Origin: an uncultured Paenibacillaceae bacterium
Lineage (GTDB): Bacteria; Bacillota; Bacilli; Paenibacillales; DA-C8
DNA: 64,000 nt
Direction: 5' to 3'
NCBI GenBank assembly: GCA_937957685.1
Contig: CALGAO010000031.1
Span: 1-64,000 of the forward strand
The translations under genes were made by a program, and so were the position numbers. Positions within the stretch are counted from its first letter, which is position 1; every line of letters starts with the position of its first letter. This document shows, one piece after another, positions 52,746 through 62,016 of the stretch. The notes below the pieces were generated by a model. The model was not told the origin of the DNA and ran no database searches. It was given only the letters and a program-made list of their open reading frames with translations.

Positions 52746-54521
52746 ATGAGGAAGCGAAGACCTTTCATCAGTATCTCGTCGAAGCTCATCTTCATCTTCT
52801 CGTGCATCATCATCGTGCCCGTGACGGTGATGTCGATCAACTCCTATGTGTCGTCACAGCGACTGCTGGAGAGGAAATATACCGATCTATTGTTGGATAT
52901 CGCGAAGCAATCGAATATTCGGATCAGCGAATACCTGAAAGAGATCGAGAAGATCACCCTCGTGTCGAGCTACGGCATGAATCGTTACTCTTCCCTCGTC
53001 TATCAGGAGGAATATCCGATCCAGGATTTCCTGCACTACAGCAATGACGAGAGCGAGAACATCACGTATCGCGTTCTGATGAACTATATCCTGATGAAGG
53101 ATCGGCTGTTCTCCATCTATATCTACAGTCTCAACGGCGGACGCGACATGTTCGTCCATTCCACCGAGCCGATCGACTATTCGTATCGGCCGCTCCAGGA
53201 GCCGTGGTTCCGGGAGTTTCTCGCATCTGACAGGAAAGTGGTCATCCTCGATCCCCAGGTGGACAAGCAGATTCGGAACAAAAACAAGTACGCCGTCCTC
53301 CATGCGCGCAAAGTATTCGACATGTCCAACGGCAGGCTGCTCGGCGTCATGGTGGCCAGCATCGACATCAACTTTATCGGACTGTTCACCAACCGTCTGC
53401 AGGAGGGCCTGCGCACCAATTTTACGATCGTCGACCAGCACAACCGCATCATCTATCATGCCAATTCCCAGTTGATCGGGCGGTCGTTCCACGACATCAT
53501 GCCGTTTCGCGATGAGAAGGGCATCACGCAAGCCTGGGGGGAGGACTATCTCGTCGTCCGGAGCCCGTTTGAAGAGCTGCCGTGGACAACCTATCTGTAC
53601 ACTCCGCTCAGCGAGATATCGGCCGAGGGGGCGATCCTGAAGCAGAACATGTTCATCCTCGCCGGACTGATCCTCGTGTTTGCTTCTTTCACCTCCATCT
53701 TCCTGTCCACGGTTATCGCGCGACCGATCAAGAAGCTGATGCGAAACATCACGCTCGTGGAGAAAGGGATGTTCGACAATCTTCCCGTGATCGACTCCAA
53801 CGACGAGATCGGAGAACTGTCACGCCGCTTCAACAGGATGTCTTCCGAACTGAAGCAACTGGTCTCGCGAATACAGAAAGAGGAAAAAGAAAAGGCGATG
53901 GCAGAGATCCGGGCGCTGCAATCCCAGATCAATCCGCACTTTCTGTACAACACATTGGGTTCCGTCAAATGGATCGCATCCATGCAGAAGGCGGACAAGA
54001 TCGTGGAGATGACGGAGGCCCTGATCTCCATCCTCCGGTACACCGCCAAGCTGGAGAGTTCCATGGTCACCCTTCGTGAGGAGATTGACAACATCCGGAA
54101 CTACATCATCATCCAGAATGTTCGCTATTACAACCGAATCCAGCTGCAGATCCAGGTCGATGACAGCCTGCTGGGGAGCAGGATGCCGAAGCTCATCCTG
54201 CAACCGATCGTGGAGAATGCGATCTTCCATGGCTTCGCGGAATTGGAGGATGAAGGCATCATCACCGTACGCGCGCACAGATATGACGAAGGGATACAGA
54301 TCGAAATCTCGGATAACGGCGCGGGAATCGATCCCGCCACGGCTGAGTGGCTGAACCGGGAGCTGCGTTCGGCTGAGAACATCCAGACGTCGGGGATCGG
54401 ACTGCCCAACGTGCAGAGACGCATCCAGCTTCATTACGGAGATCGCTACGGCATTGGCTTTCACAGTGCGCAGGGTCAGGGGACCACGTTCGTGATCACG
54501 CTGCCTGATATTCAGGACTAA
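52746..54521 (+). CDS. Sensor histidine kinase (dCache, HAMP, LytS-like kinase)
   Basis: 591 residues. Membrane segments at about 13-33 and 298-320 flank an extracellular dCache-type sensor; a HAMP domain follows (about 320-375), then a YesM-type kinase with the phosphorylated histidine in QSQINPHFLYNTL (near 398) and an ATP-binding domain with PKLILQPIVENAIFHG, DNGAGI and GIGLPNVQRR. Such kinases work with AraC-type regulators to control carbohydrate uptake genes. The ATG follows GAGGTGATG. The response regulator starts 21 bp after the stop. The signal is probably a sugar, perhaps through a binding protein. Confidence 0.95.
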   Translation: MRKRRPFISISSKLIFIFSCIIIVPVTVMSINSYVSSQRLLERKYTDLLLDIAKQSNIRISEYLKEIEKITLVSSYGMNRYSSLVYQEEYPIQDFLHYSNDESENITYRVLMNYILMKDRLFSIYIYSLNGGRDMFVHSTEPIDYSYRPLQEPWFREFLASDRKVVILDPQVDKQIRNKNKYAVLHARKVFDMSNGRLLGVMVASIDINFIGLFTNRLQEGLRTNFTIVDQHNRIIYHANSQLIGRSFHDIMPFRDEKGITQAWGEDYLVVRSPFEELPWTTYLYTPLSEISAEGAILKQNMFILAGLILVFASFTSIFLSTVIARPIKKLMRNITLVEKGMFDNLPVIDSNDEIGELSRRFNRMSSELKQLVSRIQKEEKEKAMAEIRALQSQINPHFLYNTLGSVKWIASMQKADKIVEMTEALISILRYTAKLESSMVTLREEIDNIRNYIIIQNVRYYNRIQLQIQVDDSLLGSRMPKLILQPIVENAIFHGFAELEDEGIITVRAHRYDEGIQIEISDNGAGIDPATAEWLNRELRSAENIQTSGIGLPNVQRRIQLHYGDRYGIGFHSAQGQGTTFVITLPDIQD

Positions 54522-54542
54522 CCATGGGAAGGAGGCGATGCC

Positions 54543-56162
54543 ATGTTAAAACTGATGATCGTAGATGATGAGTTACTGATGCGCATCGGACTGAAGTCGA
54601 TGATGGAATGGGAGAGGTACGGGTTTCAGATCGTCGGGGAGGCTTCGAACGGAAGAGAGGCGCTGGAGCTGGCGCTTGCTGTCATGCCTGATCTCATCAT
54701 CTCGGACATCAAGATGCCCGTGATGGACGGCCTCGCGATGATACGCGAGCTGTCGCCCAGGCTGCCGCGCTGCCAGTTCGTCATCTTCAGCAACTTCGAT
54801 GACTTTCACCTGGTCAAGGAAGCGCTGCGGCTCGGTGCGAGTGACTATCTGATCAAGAGCGAGATCCGGCATGAGATGCTCGCTGAAGTCTTAAATCGCA
54901 TACGCCAGAAGCTGGAGAATGATGGGAGAATACCGCAGGCGCTGTTTGCATTGCCGGATTATACACAGAGTTTGACCTATCTGAAGGAGAACCTGTTTAA
55001 AGAGACGATCAGCGGTCTGGCCAGCAAGGAGAAATTCGAGGCGTTGCGGGAACAACTGTATATTCGCTTGCAGCCGGAGCCCTTCGTCGTGATCAAGATG
55101 ATGATCGACCGGTTTGACCAGGTGAAGAAGAAGTATGTGGAGAAGGACGAGAAGCTGCTGCGCTTCTCCATCGTGAATATCGTCGAGGAGATCACGCTGC
55201 CCAAGCGAGACAAGGAAGTGGTGGTCGAAAGCTCCTCGGAATATCTGCTGTTCCTCAATGTTCAGCATGAGGAATCTGAGCAGGCAAGAGCCCAACTTCT
55301 CAAGCTGTGCCAGAGGCTGCTGCGCACCGTGAACGATTTTATGAACCTGTCCATATCGCTCGGCATCAGCAGCATGGTGCAAGGTTATTCTTACATCCGG
55401 CTGGCCTATAACGAAGCGGATATTGCTGTAAGACGTCGCTTCTATGAAGGGGCGGGCAGCATCATCTTCTTCGAAGACCTGTCGCGGGAGCCGGCGCGAG
55501 ACGGCCGTCAGATGCCGCTCACCCGCGTCCACGCGGAACAGTTTCAGCATGTGATGGACAGCGGCAACCGGGCCGGGCTGACGGCTTTCCTGTCCACCGT
55601 CCGGCAGGTGTTGCACAAGGCACGATCCGACGAGGAAACCGTGCGCCAAACGTATCTCTACCTGCTGGAGATTGCGAATGCGACGTTCTATGTCGGATCA
55701 CTGGCCCACGGATCACCCAGCATCCCCCCGTATGAAGCGATCCTGCATGCGGAGACATGGGAGGATATGGAGAACGTGCTTGCCGAGCATGTCCTGGCGT
55801 GCATGGAGGCGGAGCAGGACGATGCCTATCGCTCTTACACGGATATGGCGATCGAGCTCATCAACCGGTATTATGCGGAAGATATTTCCTTGCAGAGCGT
55901 GGCCAGTCAGATCAATGTGAACGCCTCGTACCTGAGCCGCATCTTCAAACAGGAAACCGGAGAAAACTTCACCGCTTACCTGACACGCATCCGCATCGAG
56001 AAAGCGAAGCACTATCTGGCCAGCGGACGCCTGCGCGTCTCTGAAGTGGCGCACAAGGTCGGCTACCACAACTACACGTACTTCAGCAAGATATTCAAGA
56101 AGGTGGTCGGCATGAGCCCGGAAGATTATCGAGCCAAGGTCTGTTCGACGACGACGCCGTGA
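54543..56162 (+). CDS. Response regulator with AraC-type DNA-binding domain (YesN family)
   Basis: 539 residues. Receiver domain (1-120) with the acidic pair Asp8-Asp9, phospho-acceptor Asp55 (IISDIKMP) and Lys near 105. The middle (about 150-420) is a poorly conserved helical linker, and the C-terminal 100 residues hold two AraC helix-turn-helix motifs (DISLQSVASQINVNASYLSRIF and RVSEVAHKVGYHNYTYFSKIF, cited in part). Pairs with the preceding kinase and probably activates the downstream sugar importer genes. Ribosome site GGAAGGAGG. Confidence 0.95.
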   Translation: MLKLMIVDDELLMRIGLKSMMEWERYGFQIVGEASNGREALELALAVMPDLIISDIKMPVMDGLAMIRELSPRLPRCQFVIFSNFDDFHLVKEALRLGASDYLIKSEIRHEMLAEVLNRIRQKLENDGRIPQALFALPDYTQSLTYLKENLFKETISGLASKEKFEALREQLYIRLQPEPFVVIKMMIDRFDQVKKKYVEKDEKLLRFSIVNIVEEITLPKRDKEVVVESSSEYLLFLNVQHEESEQARAQLLKLCQRLLRTVNDFMNLSISLGISSMVQGYSYIRLAYNEADIAVRRRFYEGAGSIIFFEDLSREPARDGRQMPLTRVHAEQFQHVMDSGNRAGLTAFLSTVRQVLHKARSDEETVRQTYLYLLEIANATFYVGSLAHGSPSIPPYEAILHAETWEDMENVLAEHVLACMEAEQDDAYRSYTDMAIELINRYYAEDISLQSVASQINVNASYLSRIFKQETGENFTAYLTRIRIEKAKHYLASGRLRVSEVAHKVGYHNYTYFSKIFKKVVGMSPEDYRAKVCSTTTP

Positions 56163-56193
56163 ATTTCCTGACCGATACCGAAGGAGGGATCGG

Positions 56194-57468
56194 ATGAACA
56201 GAATGAGAGGGTGGTTCATGCCAGCGGGGGTCGGCTTGCTGTTCATCATGCTGACAGCATGCGTACACCCCGATGTTCCCGCAAGCGATATGGCCGAGCA
56301 GGAGACGGAGCCCATCGTCCTGAGATACTCCAGTTTTCTCCTCGATTCCGCGCAGGCGGGCGACGTGTATCACAACGCGGTGGCGGAGTTCGAGGCGCAG
56401 CATCCGCACATTCGCATCGACCGGGACTTTATCCCGAACACCAATTATACGGCGGGCATCAAGACGCGGCTGCTTGGCGGAGAGAAGCTCGATGTATTCG
56501 ACGTCTGGTCTCCCAGCCTGTTCGAGGAGTTTCGCAAGCTCGGTGACGTCTACCTGGACTTGAGCGGCGAGCCGTTTCTGGATGAATTCCTGTCTTCCTC
56601 GTTGGAACCGGTTACATTCGACGGCAAGGTGTACGGCGTTCCGGAGGTGATGCACAGCGACGGACTGCTCTATAACCGTACGCTGTTCGAAGAACTGGGC
56701 CTGAGCGTTCCCCGGACATGGGACGAATTTATCGAGGTGTGTGAGGCGCTCAAAGCCAGAGGGATCATACCGATCGCCTTTGATTCCGAATGGTGGGGAC
56801 CGCAATTTTTCTTCGGCTCGATCATGTCCAATAACGGCGCGGATGCGGCCTGGACCGAGAAGCTGGAGCGCGGTGAAGTGACGGTGCGCGATCCGATCTT
56901 TGTCGATGCGATGATGAAAACGAGAGAGCTGATCGACAGGGGGTATGTTCCGCCGGACTGGCTGAGCCTGAGGCGCGAGCAGACGAAGGATATGATCGGA
57001 GCAGGGAAAGCGGCCATGATGATCGCTGGCACATGGGACATGCCGAGTGTCATCGCCCGCAATCCGGATTATGACATCGATTTTATGATGGTGCCGGGAA
57101 CGGACAGGACCGTTCCGAACATCAACATCGGGACGTATCGGGTGATCTATGCCGGGACGGAATATCCGGAGGAGGCGAAGCTGTTCGTGGCGTTCATGAA
57201 CGGCAGGGCGAATCAGGAGAAACTGGCCCTTGGCGCGCTGGCGGTGCCTTCGGTGAAGGATTACCGGGTGAATCATCCGATCGTCGAGAAGATTGCGGCG
57301 GTCGTCACCCGTGAGGACGCGACCTTGTACTGGCCGCATACGGTATCCACCGAATCGCTGCAGGTGAGCATCCTGGAAGGAGTGAATCAATATCTGGTCG
57401 GCGCCGAGCTGGAGGCGGCACTCGACCAGATCCAGGCGGCGATCGATCAGGCGAGATTCAGAAGATAA
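56194..57468 (+). CDS. Extracellular sugar-binding lipoprotein encoded with the two-component system
   Basis: 424-residue family 1 solute-binding protein with signal ending IMLTACVH (lipobox, Cys near 23). Typical blocks: LRYSSFLLDSAQ, DVFDVWSPSLF, VYGVPEVMHSDGLLYNRTLFEELGL, MIAGTWDMPS. It follows the regulator gene by 31 bp and is cut off from the importer genes by a terminator at 57518, so it belongs to the sensor operon. It may deliver sugar to the importer or present ligand to the kinase; both are inferences. Confidence 0.92.
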   Translation: MNRMRGWFMPAGVGLLFIMLTACVHPDVPASDMAEQETEPIVLRYSSFLLDSAQAGDVYHNAVAEFEAQHPHIRIDRDFIPNTNYTAGIKTRLLGGEKLDVFDVWSPSLFEEFRKLGDVYLDLSGEPFLDEFLSSSLEPVTFDGKVYGVPEVMHSDGLLYNRTLFEELGLSVPRTWDEFIEVCEALKARGIIPIAFDSEWWGPQFFFGSIMSNNGADAAWTEKLERGEVTVRDPIFVDAMMKTRELIDRGYVPPDWLSLRREQTKDMIGAGKAAMMIAGTWDMPSVIARNPDYDIDFMMVPGTDRTVPNINIGTYRVIYAGTEYPEEAKLFVAFMNGRANQEKLALGALAVPSVKDYRVNHPIVEKIAAVVTREDATLYWPHTVSTESLQVSILEGVNQYLVGAELEAALDQIQAAIDQARFRR

Positions 57469-57517
57469 CCGGATGCCGATTATGGAGCGCACATCAGCTC
57501 GGGAACCAGCATGTTTC

Positions 57518-57545
57518 ACGCATGTTTCGCGCATGCGTTTTTTTG
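57518..57545 (+). terminator. Terminator after the sensor operon
   Basis: Stem ACGCATG / CATGCGT with a 7-base loop followed by a run of seven T residues, 50 bp after the stop of the first binding protein gene. Confidence 0.8.
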
Positions 57546-57655
57546 TTTTATGCAAAAAAAAGCATATAGCCGGTAAAAATATGGCAAATTCGACATGCCG
57601 GACCCGGCCGCCCCCCGGAAGCTGGTAAAGAAAGCAACAATGGTTGTAAAAAACG

Positions 57656-57689
57656 ATGATAGAGCAAAGGCAAGTTCCTGTTCTATCAT
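57656..57689. promoter_or_regulatory. Inverted repeat upstream of the second binding-protein gene
   Basis: ATGATAGA, 18-base spacer, TCTATCAT: perfect 8-bp arms, 40 bp before the start codon. It could be a leader hairpin or an operator for the AraC-type regulator. No clear -35/-10 could be fixed in this gap. Confidence 0.4.
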
Positions 57690-57729
57690 GTGGGGGACAA
57701 TGGCAAATTCATTATGGAGGATGGTCTTG

Positions 57730-59004
57730 ATGAAGCAACGATGGTTGGTCGGACTTCTGGCATTATTGCTGGCATTGATGATGGCCGCCTGCAGTTCGGG
57801 CGGCAACGCGGGAAATGGTGATGCTGGAGACAAAGGCGGTGATTCAAGCAAAAAAGCGACGCTCCGATTCGCATTGTGGGATTCCAATCAGGCGAAAGGC
57901 TTGCAAGTGATGGCCAATGAGTTCATGGAAGACAATCCGGATATGAACATCCAGATCGAGGTCACCGGCTGGATGGACTACTGGACGATGCTCGAAGCGG
58001 GAGCCACGGGCGGTTCATTGCCGGATGTGTTCTGGATGCACTCCAATGAGATCTATCGTTACGCATCCAACGGGATGCTGCTGGATCTGACGGACCGGAT
58101 CAACAAGAGCAGCAAGGTCGACCTGAGCAAGTTCCCGCAAGGGATCGTCGAAATCTACAACCATGAGGGCAAACAGTATGCGGTGCCGAAGGATTTCGAC
58201 ACGATCGGACTTTGGTACAACAAGAAGCTGTTCGATGAAGCGAATCTCGCATACCCGGATGAGAACTGGACCTGGGATGATCTGTACAATGCGGCGAAGG
58301 TATTGACGAAAGACGGCGTGTACGGCTTCCTCGCAGCGTTCCATAACCAGGAGGGGTATTACAACTTCGTCTATCAAAATGGCGGCACGATCATCACGAA
58401 GGACAAGAAGTCGGGCTACGATGATCCGAAGACGATTGAAGCCCTGGAATTCTACGTGAAGTTTATCCGCGACGGTCTCTCGCCGCAAATATACGGCGAC
58501 GCGGAACGCGCCGAGGCGCTGCAAAACGGCCTCGTGGCGATGGGACTGTTCGGTTCGTGGAACCTGTCCGGATTCACGGCGAATGAATTCATCTCGGAGA
58601 ACTTCGATGTAGCCGTCCTGCCGAAGAATACCCATCGGGCCTCGATCTACAACGGTCTGGGCTATGCGATCGCGCATAATACGAAGTATCCGGATGAAGC
58701 GTGGAGGTTCGTCGAATATCTCGGTTCGAAGGAAGGTCAGGAGAGACAGGCGGAACTCGGCGTTGCGATCTCCGCGTATGAGGGCACGGCCGAGAAATGG
58801 ATCTCCTCCAACGACAAGTTCAATGTGAAAGTCTTCGTCGATATGGTCGATTACGGTGTCATCAGGCCTTACTCGAAGACGACCGCAGTATGGGAAGACA
58901 AGGCGTATGAAGCCTTAAGACCTGCCTTTACAGGCGAAATATCGGTTGAAGAAGCGGCTCGGAATGCGGCCAGAATCATGAATGAAAGCCTGGCAACCGA
59001 ATAA
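57730..59004 (+). CDS. Sugar ABC transporter substrate-binding lipoprotein
   Basis: 424-residue family 1 binding protein. The signal peptide MKQRWLVGLLALLLALMM ends AACSSGG, with the Cys as lipid anchor and a Gly/Asp/Ser linker. Later blocks: LRFALWDSNQAKGLQVMANEF, GSLPDVFWMHSNEIYRYA, YAVPKDFDTIGLWYNKKLFDEANL, LFGSWNLSGF (all in part). First gene of the importer, followed by a hairpin and two permeases. ATG 57730 has the best distance from GGAGG. The ligand is probably an oligosaccharide given the context. Confidence 0.94.
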   Translation: MKQRWLVGLLALLLALMMAACSSGGNAGNGDAGDKGGDSSKKATLRFALWDSNQAKGLQVMANEFMEDNPDMNIQIEVTGWMDYWTMLEAGATGGSLPDVFWMHSNEIYRYASNGMLLDLTDRINKSSKVDLSKFPQGIVEIYNHEGKQYAVPKDFDTIGLWYNKKLFDEANLAYPDENWTWDDLYNAAKVLTKDGVYGFLAAFHNQEGYYNFVYQNGGTIITKDKKSGYDDPKTIEALEFYVKFIRDGLSPQIYGDAERAEALQNGLVAMGLFGSWNLSGFTANEFISENFDVAVLPKNTHRASIYNGLGYAIAHNTKYPDEAWRFVEYLGSKEGQERQAELGVAISAYEGTAEKWISSNDKFNVKVFVDMVDYGVIRPYSKTTAVWEDKAYEALRPAFTGEISVEEAARNAARIMNESLATE

Positions 59005-59039
59005 CAGGATGACAATGATCCATTCCGGGATGGGATACA

Positions 59040-59070
59040 TTGCGGCAGCCGTACGGTTGCCGCAATTTTA
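59040..59070 (+). terminator. Attenuating hairpin between the binding-protein and permease genes
   Basis: Stem TTGCGGCA / TGCCGCAA with a 10-base loop followed by TTTTAA, 35 bp after the binding-protein stop. A partial terminator here would keep the binding protein in molar excess over the permeases, as in many sugar importers. Confidence 0.65.
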
Positions 59071-59089
59071 ACTGAAGGGAGGTCGCGAT

Positions 59090-59998
59090 ATGGCGAAATT
59101 ATCAAACAAGGTGTCCAAAAACACGTGGAATGAATGGATCTGGGCCTGGTTTCTGATCGCGCCTACCACCATAGGCTTGATCGTCCTGAATATCATCCCG
59201 ATCTTTCAGACCGCGTACCTCAGCTTCTTCAAAAGCGGTGACTTCGGCCGCAATCACATCTTCGTCGGTCTGGACAACTACGTGCGCATGTTTCAGGATC
59301 CGCAGGTTTGGCAGGCGGTGGTCAACACCCTGGTCTACACGCTTCTGGTCGTTCCGGTCAGCATCGCCTTCGCCATGCTGATCGCCGTTCTCCTGAACCG
59401 GCCGATCCGTGGCAGATCGCTCTACCGGACGATCTACTTTATCCCGATGATCGCCGCGCCCGCGGCCGTCACGATGGTATGGAGATGGCTTTACAACTCA
59501 AACTTCGGACTGATCAACTACCTGTTGTCCTTGCTCGGCATCCCGCCCGTGAACTGGACGACGGACCCGAAGATTGCGATCGTCTCCATCGCCATCATCG
59601 GCATCTGGAGCATCGTCGGGTACAATATGGTGCTGCTGCTCGCAGGACTGCAGGAGATCCCGAGAGACTTTTACGAGGCATCGGAGATCGACGGCGCGGG
59701 GAAGGTGAAGCAGTTCTTCACAGTGACGTTGCCGCTCGTTACGCCGACGCTGTTCTTCGTCATGGTGACGACGATCATCCAGTCGATGCAGGTATTCGAC
59801 GTGATCTACATGATGATCGATATCACGAATCCGGCGTACGAGAAGACGGTGTCGCTGGTCTATCTGTTCTACAACAACTCCTTCAAGTATTCCGACAAGG
59901 GCTATGGATCCGCGATCGTCATGCTGCTGCTCGCGATCATCATGATCATCACCGTCATCCAGATCAAGGTGCAGAAAAAATGGGTGAACTATTCGTAA
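59090..59998 (+). CDS. Sugar ABC transporter permease, MalF/UgpA type
   Basis: 302 residues with six membrane segments. The EAA loop that contacts the ATPase reads EASEIDGAGKVKQFFTVTLP, and the early WAWFLIAPTTIGLIVLNIIP is typical of the family. Forms the pore with the next gene's product, 22 bp downstream. No ATPase gene follows, so a shared MsmX-type ATPase from elsewhere is likely. Ribosome site GAAGGGAGG. Confidence 0.95.
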   Translation: MAKLSNKVSKNTWNEWIWAWFLIAPTTIGLIVLNIIPIFQTAYLSFFKSGDFGRNHIFVGLDNYVRMFQDPQVWQAVVNTLVYTLLVVPVSIAFAMLIAVLLNRPIRGRSLYRTIYFIPMIAAPAAVTMVWRWLYNSNFGLINYLLSLLGIPPVNWTTDPKIAIVSIAIIGIWSIVGYNMVLLLAGLQEIPRDFYEASEIDGAGKVKQFFTVTLPLVTPTLFFVMVTTIIQSMQVFDVIYMMIDITNPAYEKTVSLVYLFYNNSFKYSDKGYGSAIVMLLLAIIMIITVIQIKVQKKWVNYS

Positions 59999-60020
59999 GG
60001 CGAGAAAGGAAGGAGAACCG

Positions 60021-60851
60021 ATGAGTTATAAGCCGATGGTGTCACGCATCCTGATCCATGTGTTCCTAATCTCGGGAGCCTGCAGCATGATCCTGCCGTT
60101 CGTCTGGATGGTGCTGACCTCGTTCAAGACAGTCGCCGAATCGACCTCGATGAATCCCTTTGTCTGGCTCCCGAGTGAATGGAAATGGGAGCATTACATT
60201 AACGTATGGCGACAGAACAATTTCCTGATCCTGTATGTGAACACGTTTGCGATGATGGCCATTCGCGTCATCCTGGGCGTCCTGTTCAGCGCCATGGCCG
60301 CCTATGCATTCGCCCGATTGAGATTCCCGGGCAGAAGCTTCTTCTTCGGACTGGTCCTGTTTCAGATGATGGTGCCGACACAGATCTTCATCATACCGCA
60401 ATATCTGATGGTCGACGCGCTCAACATGCGCAACACGATCTTTGCCCTGGTCTTTCCCGGTCTGGTGAGCGCCTTTGGAACGTTCCTGCTGAGGCAATTT
60501 TTCCTGGTGCTGCCGAAGGAACTGGAAGAGGCGGCGAAGCTGGACGGCTGCAATATCGGGCAGACATTCCTGTTCGTCATGCTGCCGCTCACCCGTTCCG
60601 GCCTCGTCGCCCTGGGGATCTTCACAGCGCTGTTCGCCTTCAAGGAGCTGATGTGGCCGCTCATCGTCAACACGAGCGCGGACGCCGCGACGCTGTCATC
60701 CGCCCTTGCGAAGATTCAGAGCGCTTATTCCGTTCATTATCCGGAGCTGATGACCGCTGCCGTGCTGGCAATATGGCCGATGATGCTCGTCTATTTCCTG
60801 TTCCAACGTCAATTCATCGAGGGGATCTCGACCTCAGGAGGCAAGCTGTAG
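60021..60851 (+). CDS. Sugar ABC transporter permease, MalG/UgpE type
   Basis: 276 residues with six membrane segments. EAA loop EAAKLDGCNIGQTFLFVMLP, N-terminal LPFVWMVLTSFKT and C-terminal FLFQRQFIEGISTSGGKL are typical. The last gene of the importer. Its 3' end overlaps the convergent cohesin/SLH gene by 18 bp, with no terminator visible between them. Ribosome site GGAAGGAGA. Confidence 0.95.
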   Translation: MSYKPMVSRILIHVFLISGACSMILPFVWMVLTSFKTVAESTSMNPFVWLPSEWKWEHYINVWRQNNFLILYVNTFAMMAIRVILGVLFSAMAAYAFARLRFPGRSFFFGLVLFQMMVPTQIFIIPQYLMVDALNMRNTIFALVFPGLVSAFGTFLLRQFFLVLPKELEEAAKLDGCNIGQTFLFVMLPLTRSGLVALGIFTALFAFKELMWPLIVNTSADAATLSSALAKIQSAYSVHYPELMTAAVLAIWPMMLVYFLFQRQFIEGISTSGGKL

Positions 60852-61928
60852 CTTCTCCTCATCATCCTGTGCATGCAGGTAATCCATGAGTCGCAAGATC
60901 ATCACCACCGCCTCCGCCCGTGTCGTCACTCCTTGCGGCGCAAACCGGTTGTCGCCAACTCCCTGAACAAGTCCAAGTTCTGTGGCGGCGGCGACAGCCG
61001 GATACGCCCAATCTCCTATCCGATCCGCATCTCGATACGCCAGCGGTTTGCCTGCCGCAGCCTGCTCGTCATACCCTGCCGCGCGCATGATCATGACCGT
61101 CATCTCGGCGCGCGTGATCAGCCGTTCAGGTCCGAAAGTGCGATCAGGGAAGCCTCGGACGATTCCAGCCGCGGTCGCGCGGGCCACATGCTCTCTGGCG
61201 AAGTCCGGTATGCGATCGGCGTCGATGTAATCCGGCCTGGAGCTTGTCGGGCCGGAGAGCATCAGGGCTCTGGACAACATCGTGGCGAACTGCGCGCGCG
61301 TCACCTCATCCTGCGGTCCGAACCTGCCGTCCGGATAGCCCTTGATCCACCCCATCCGCTCCGCCCTCAGGATCGCGTACTCCGCCCAATGCCCCTCGAT
61401 GTCGCTGAATATGGCCGCGGTTGGAGCAACCTGCAAGGTGATCTTGACATCGGGACTTTGGGAGATGCTGTTCACCTGGCTGTCCACCAGCTTGACGCGA
61501 GCCAGGCGGACGGAGGTTTCCCCATACCCGATCGCCTTGAACCGAATCGTGGCCAGCTGCACATCTCCGCTCTCTCCGCTCACCTTGCCGATCTTCGTAT
61601 GCGCGAAGACGATCACCCCGTTCCGAATGATCGGCGGGACCGTGAATCCCGACCAATCTGCGGACGCTTCCCTCACCTCCAGCACTTCCGGATCATACAT
61701 GAGTCGCAGCTCGTATCCATACACATCGCTCAGGTGTTGAGCGCTGATGGTCACGTCCAGCTCTTCACCCGCCTGCACCCGCTTGACGACGGCGTCCAAC
61801 GTGTAGATGGGCTCGTCCAGGGCAAGCGCGGCAGAAGTGGTCGCGATCAGCATATAAGCGAGCATCATGATGGCCAGGGAGCACCTGGCGACCAGACGCA
61901 TCGACTTGCTAAATATCCTGTGTCTCAT
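60834..61928 (-). CDS. Secreted cohesin-like domain protein with three SLH domains (surface anchor)
   Basis: 364 residues. Signal peptide about 1-37 (ends SAALALDEP). Residues about 38-170 form a cohesin-like beta sandwich (EELDVTISAQHLSDVYGYELRL... DPEVLEV... GESGDVQLATIRFKA, cited in part). Then three SLH domains (about 172-360) with SDIEGHWAEYAILRAERMGWIKGYPDGRF-like repeats, each ending ITRAEM or the like, for binding pyruvylated wall polymer. It resembles small cellulosome anchors such as OlpA. ATG 61928 is spaced well from AGGAGG; ATG 61937 is too near. It follows the dockerin protein gene by 88 bp, with a terminator in between. Confidence 0.9.
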   Translation of the reverse strand: MRHRIFSKSMRLVARCSLAIMMLAYMLIATTSAALALDEPIYTLDAVVKRVQAGEELDVTISAQHLSDVYGYELRLMYDPEVLEVREASADWSGFTVPPIIRNGVIVFAHTKIGKVSGESGDVQLATIRFKAIGYGETSVRLARVKLVDSQVNSISQSPDVKITLQVAPTAAIFSDIEGHWAEYAILRAERMGWIKGYPDGRFGPQDEVTRAQFATMLSRALMLSGPTSSRPDYIDADRIPDFAREHVARATAAGIVRGFPDRTFGPERLITRAEMTVMIMRAAGYDEQAAAGKPLAYRDADRIGDWAYPAVAAATELGLVQGVGDNRFAPQGVTTRAEAVVMILRLMDYLHAQDDEEKLQLAS

Positions 61929-61960
61929 CAAGCACATGCCTCCTGTTATCCATGAGAGTG

Positions 61961-62008
61961 AAAAGGGCCAGGAGCATCCGCCTTCAGCAGGCGGTCGATG
62001 CTCCTGGC
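61961..62008 (-). terminator. Terminator between the dockerin gene and the anchor gene
   Basis: Minus strand: outer stem GCCAGGAGCAT / ATGCTCCTGGC with an inner stem CCGCCT / AGGCGG, followed by CCTTTTC. It begins 8 bp past the dockerin gene stop and lies just before the anchor gene's ribosome site, so the anchor gene depends on read-through or an unseen promoter. Confidence 0.75.
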
Positions 62009-62016
62009 TGATTCGA

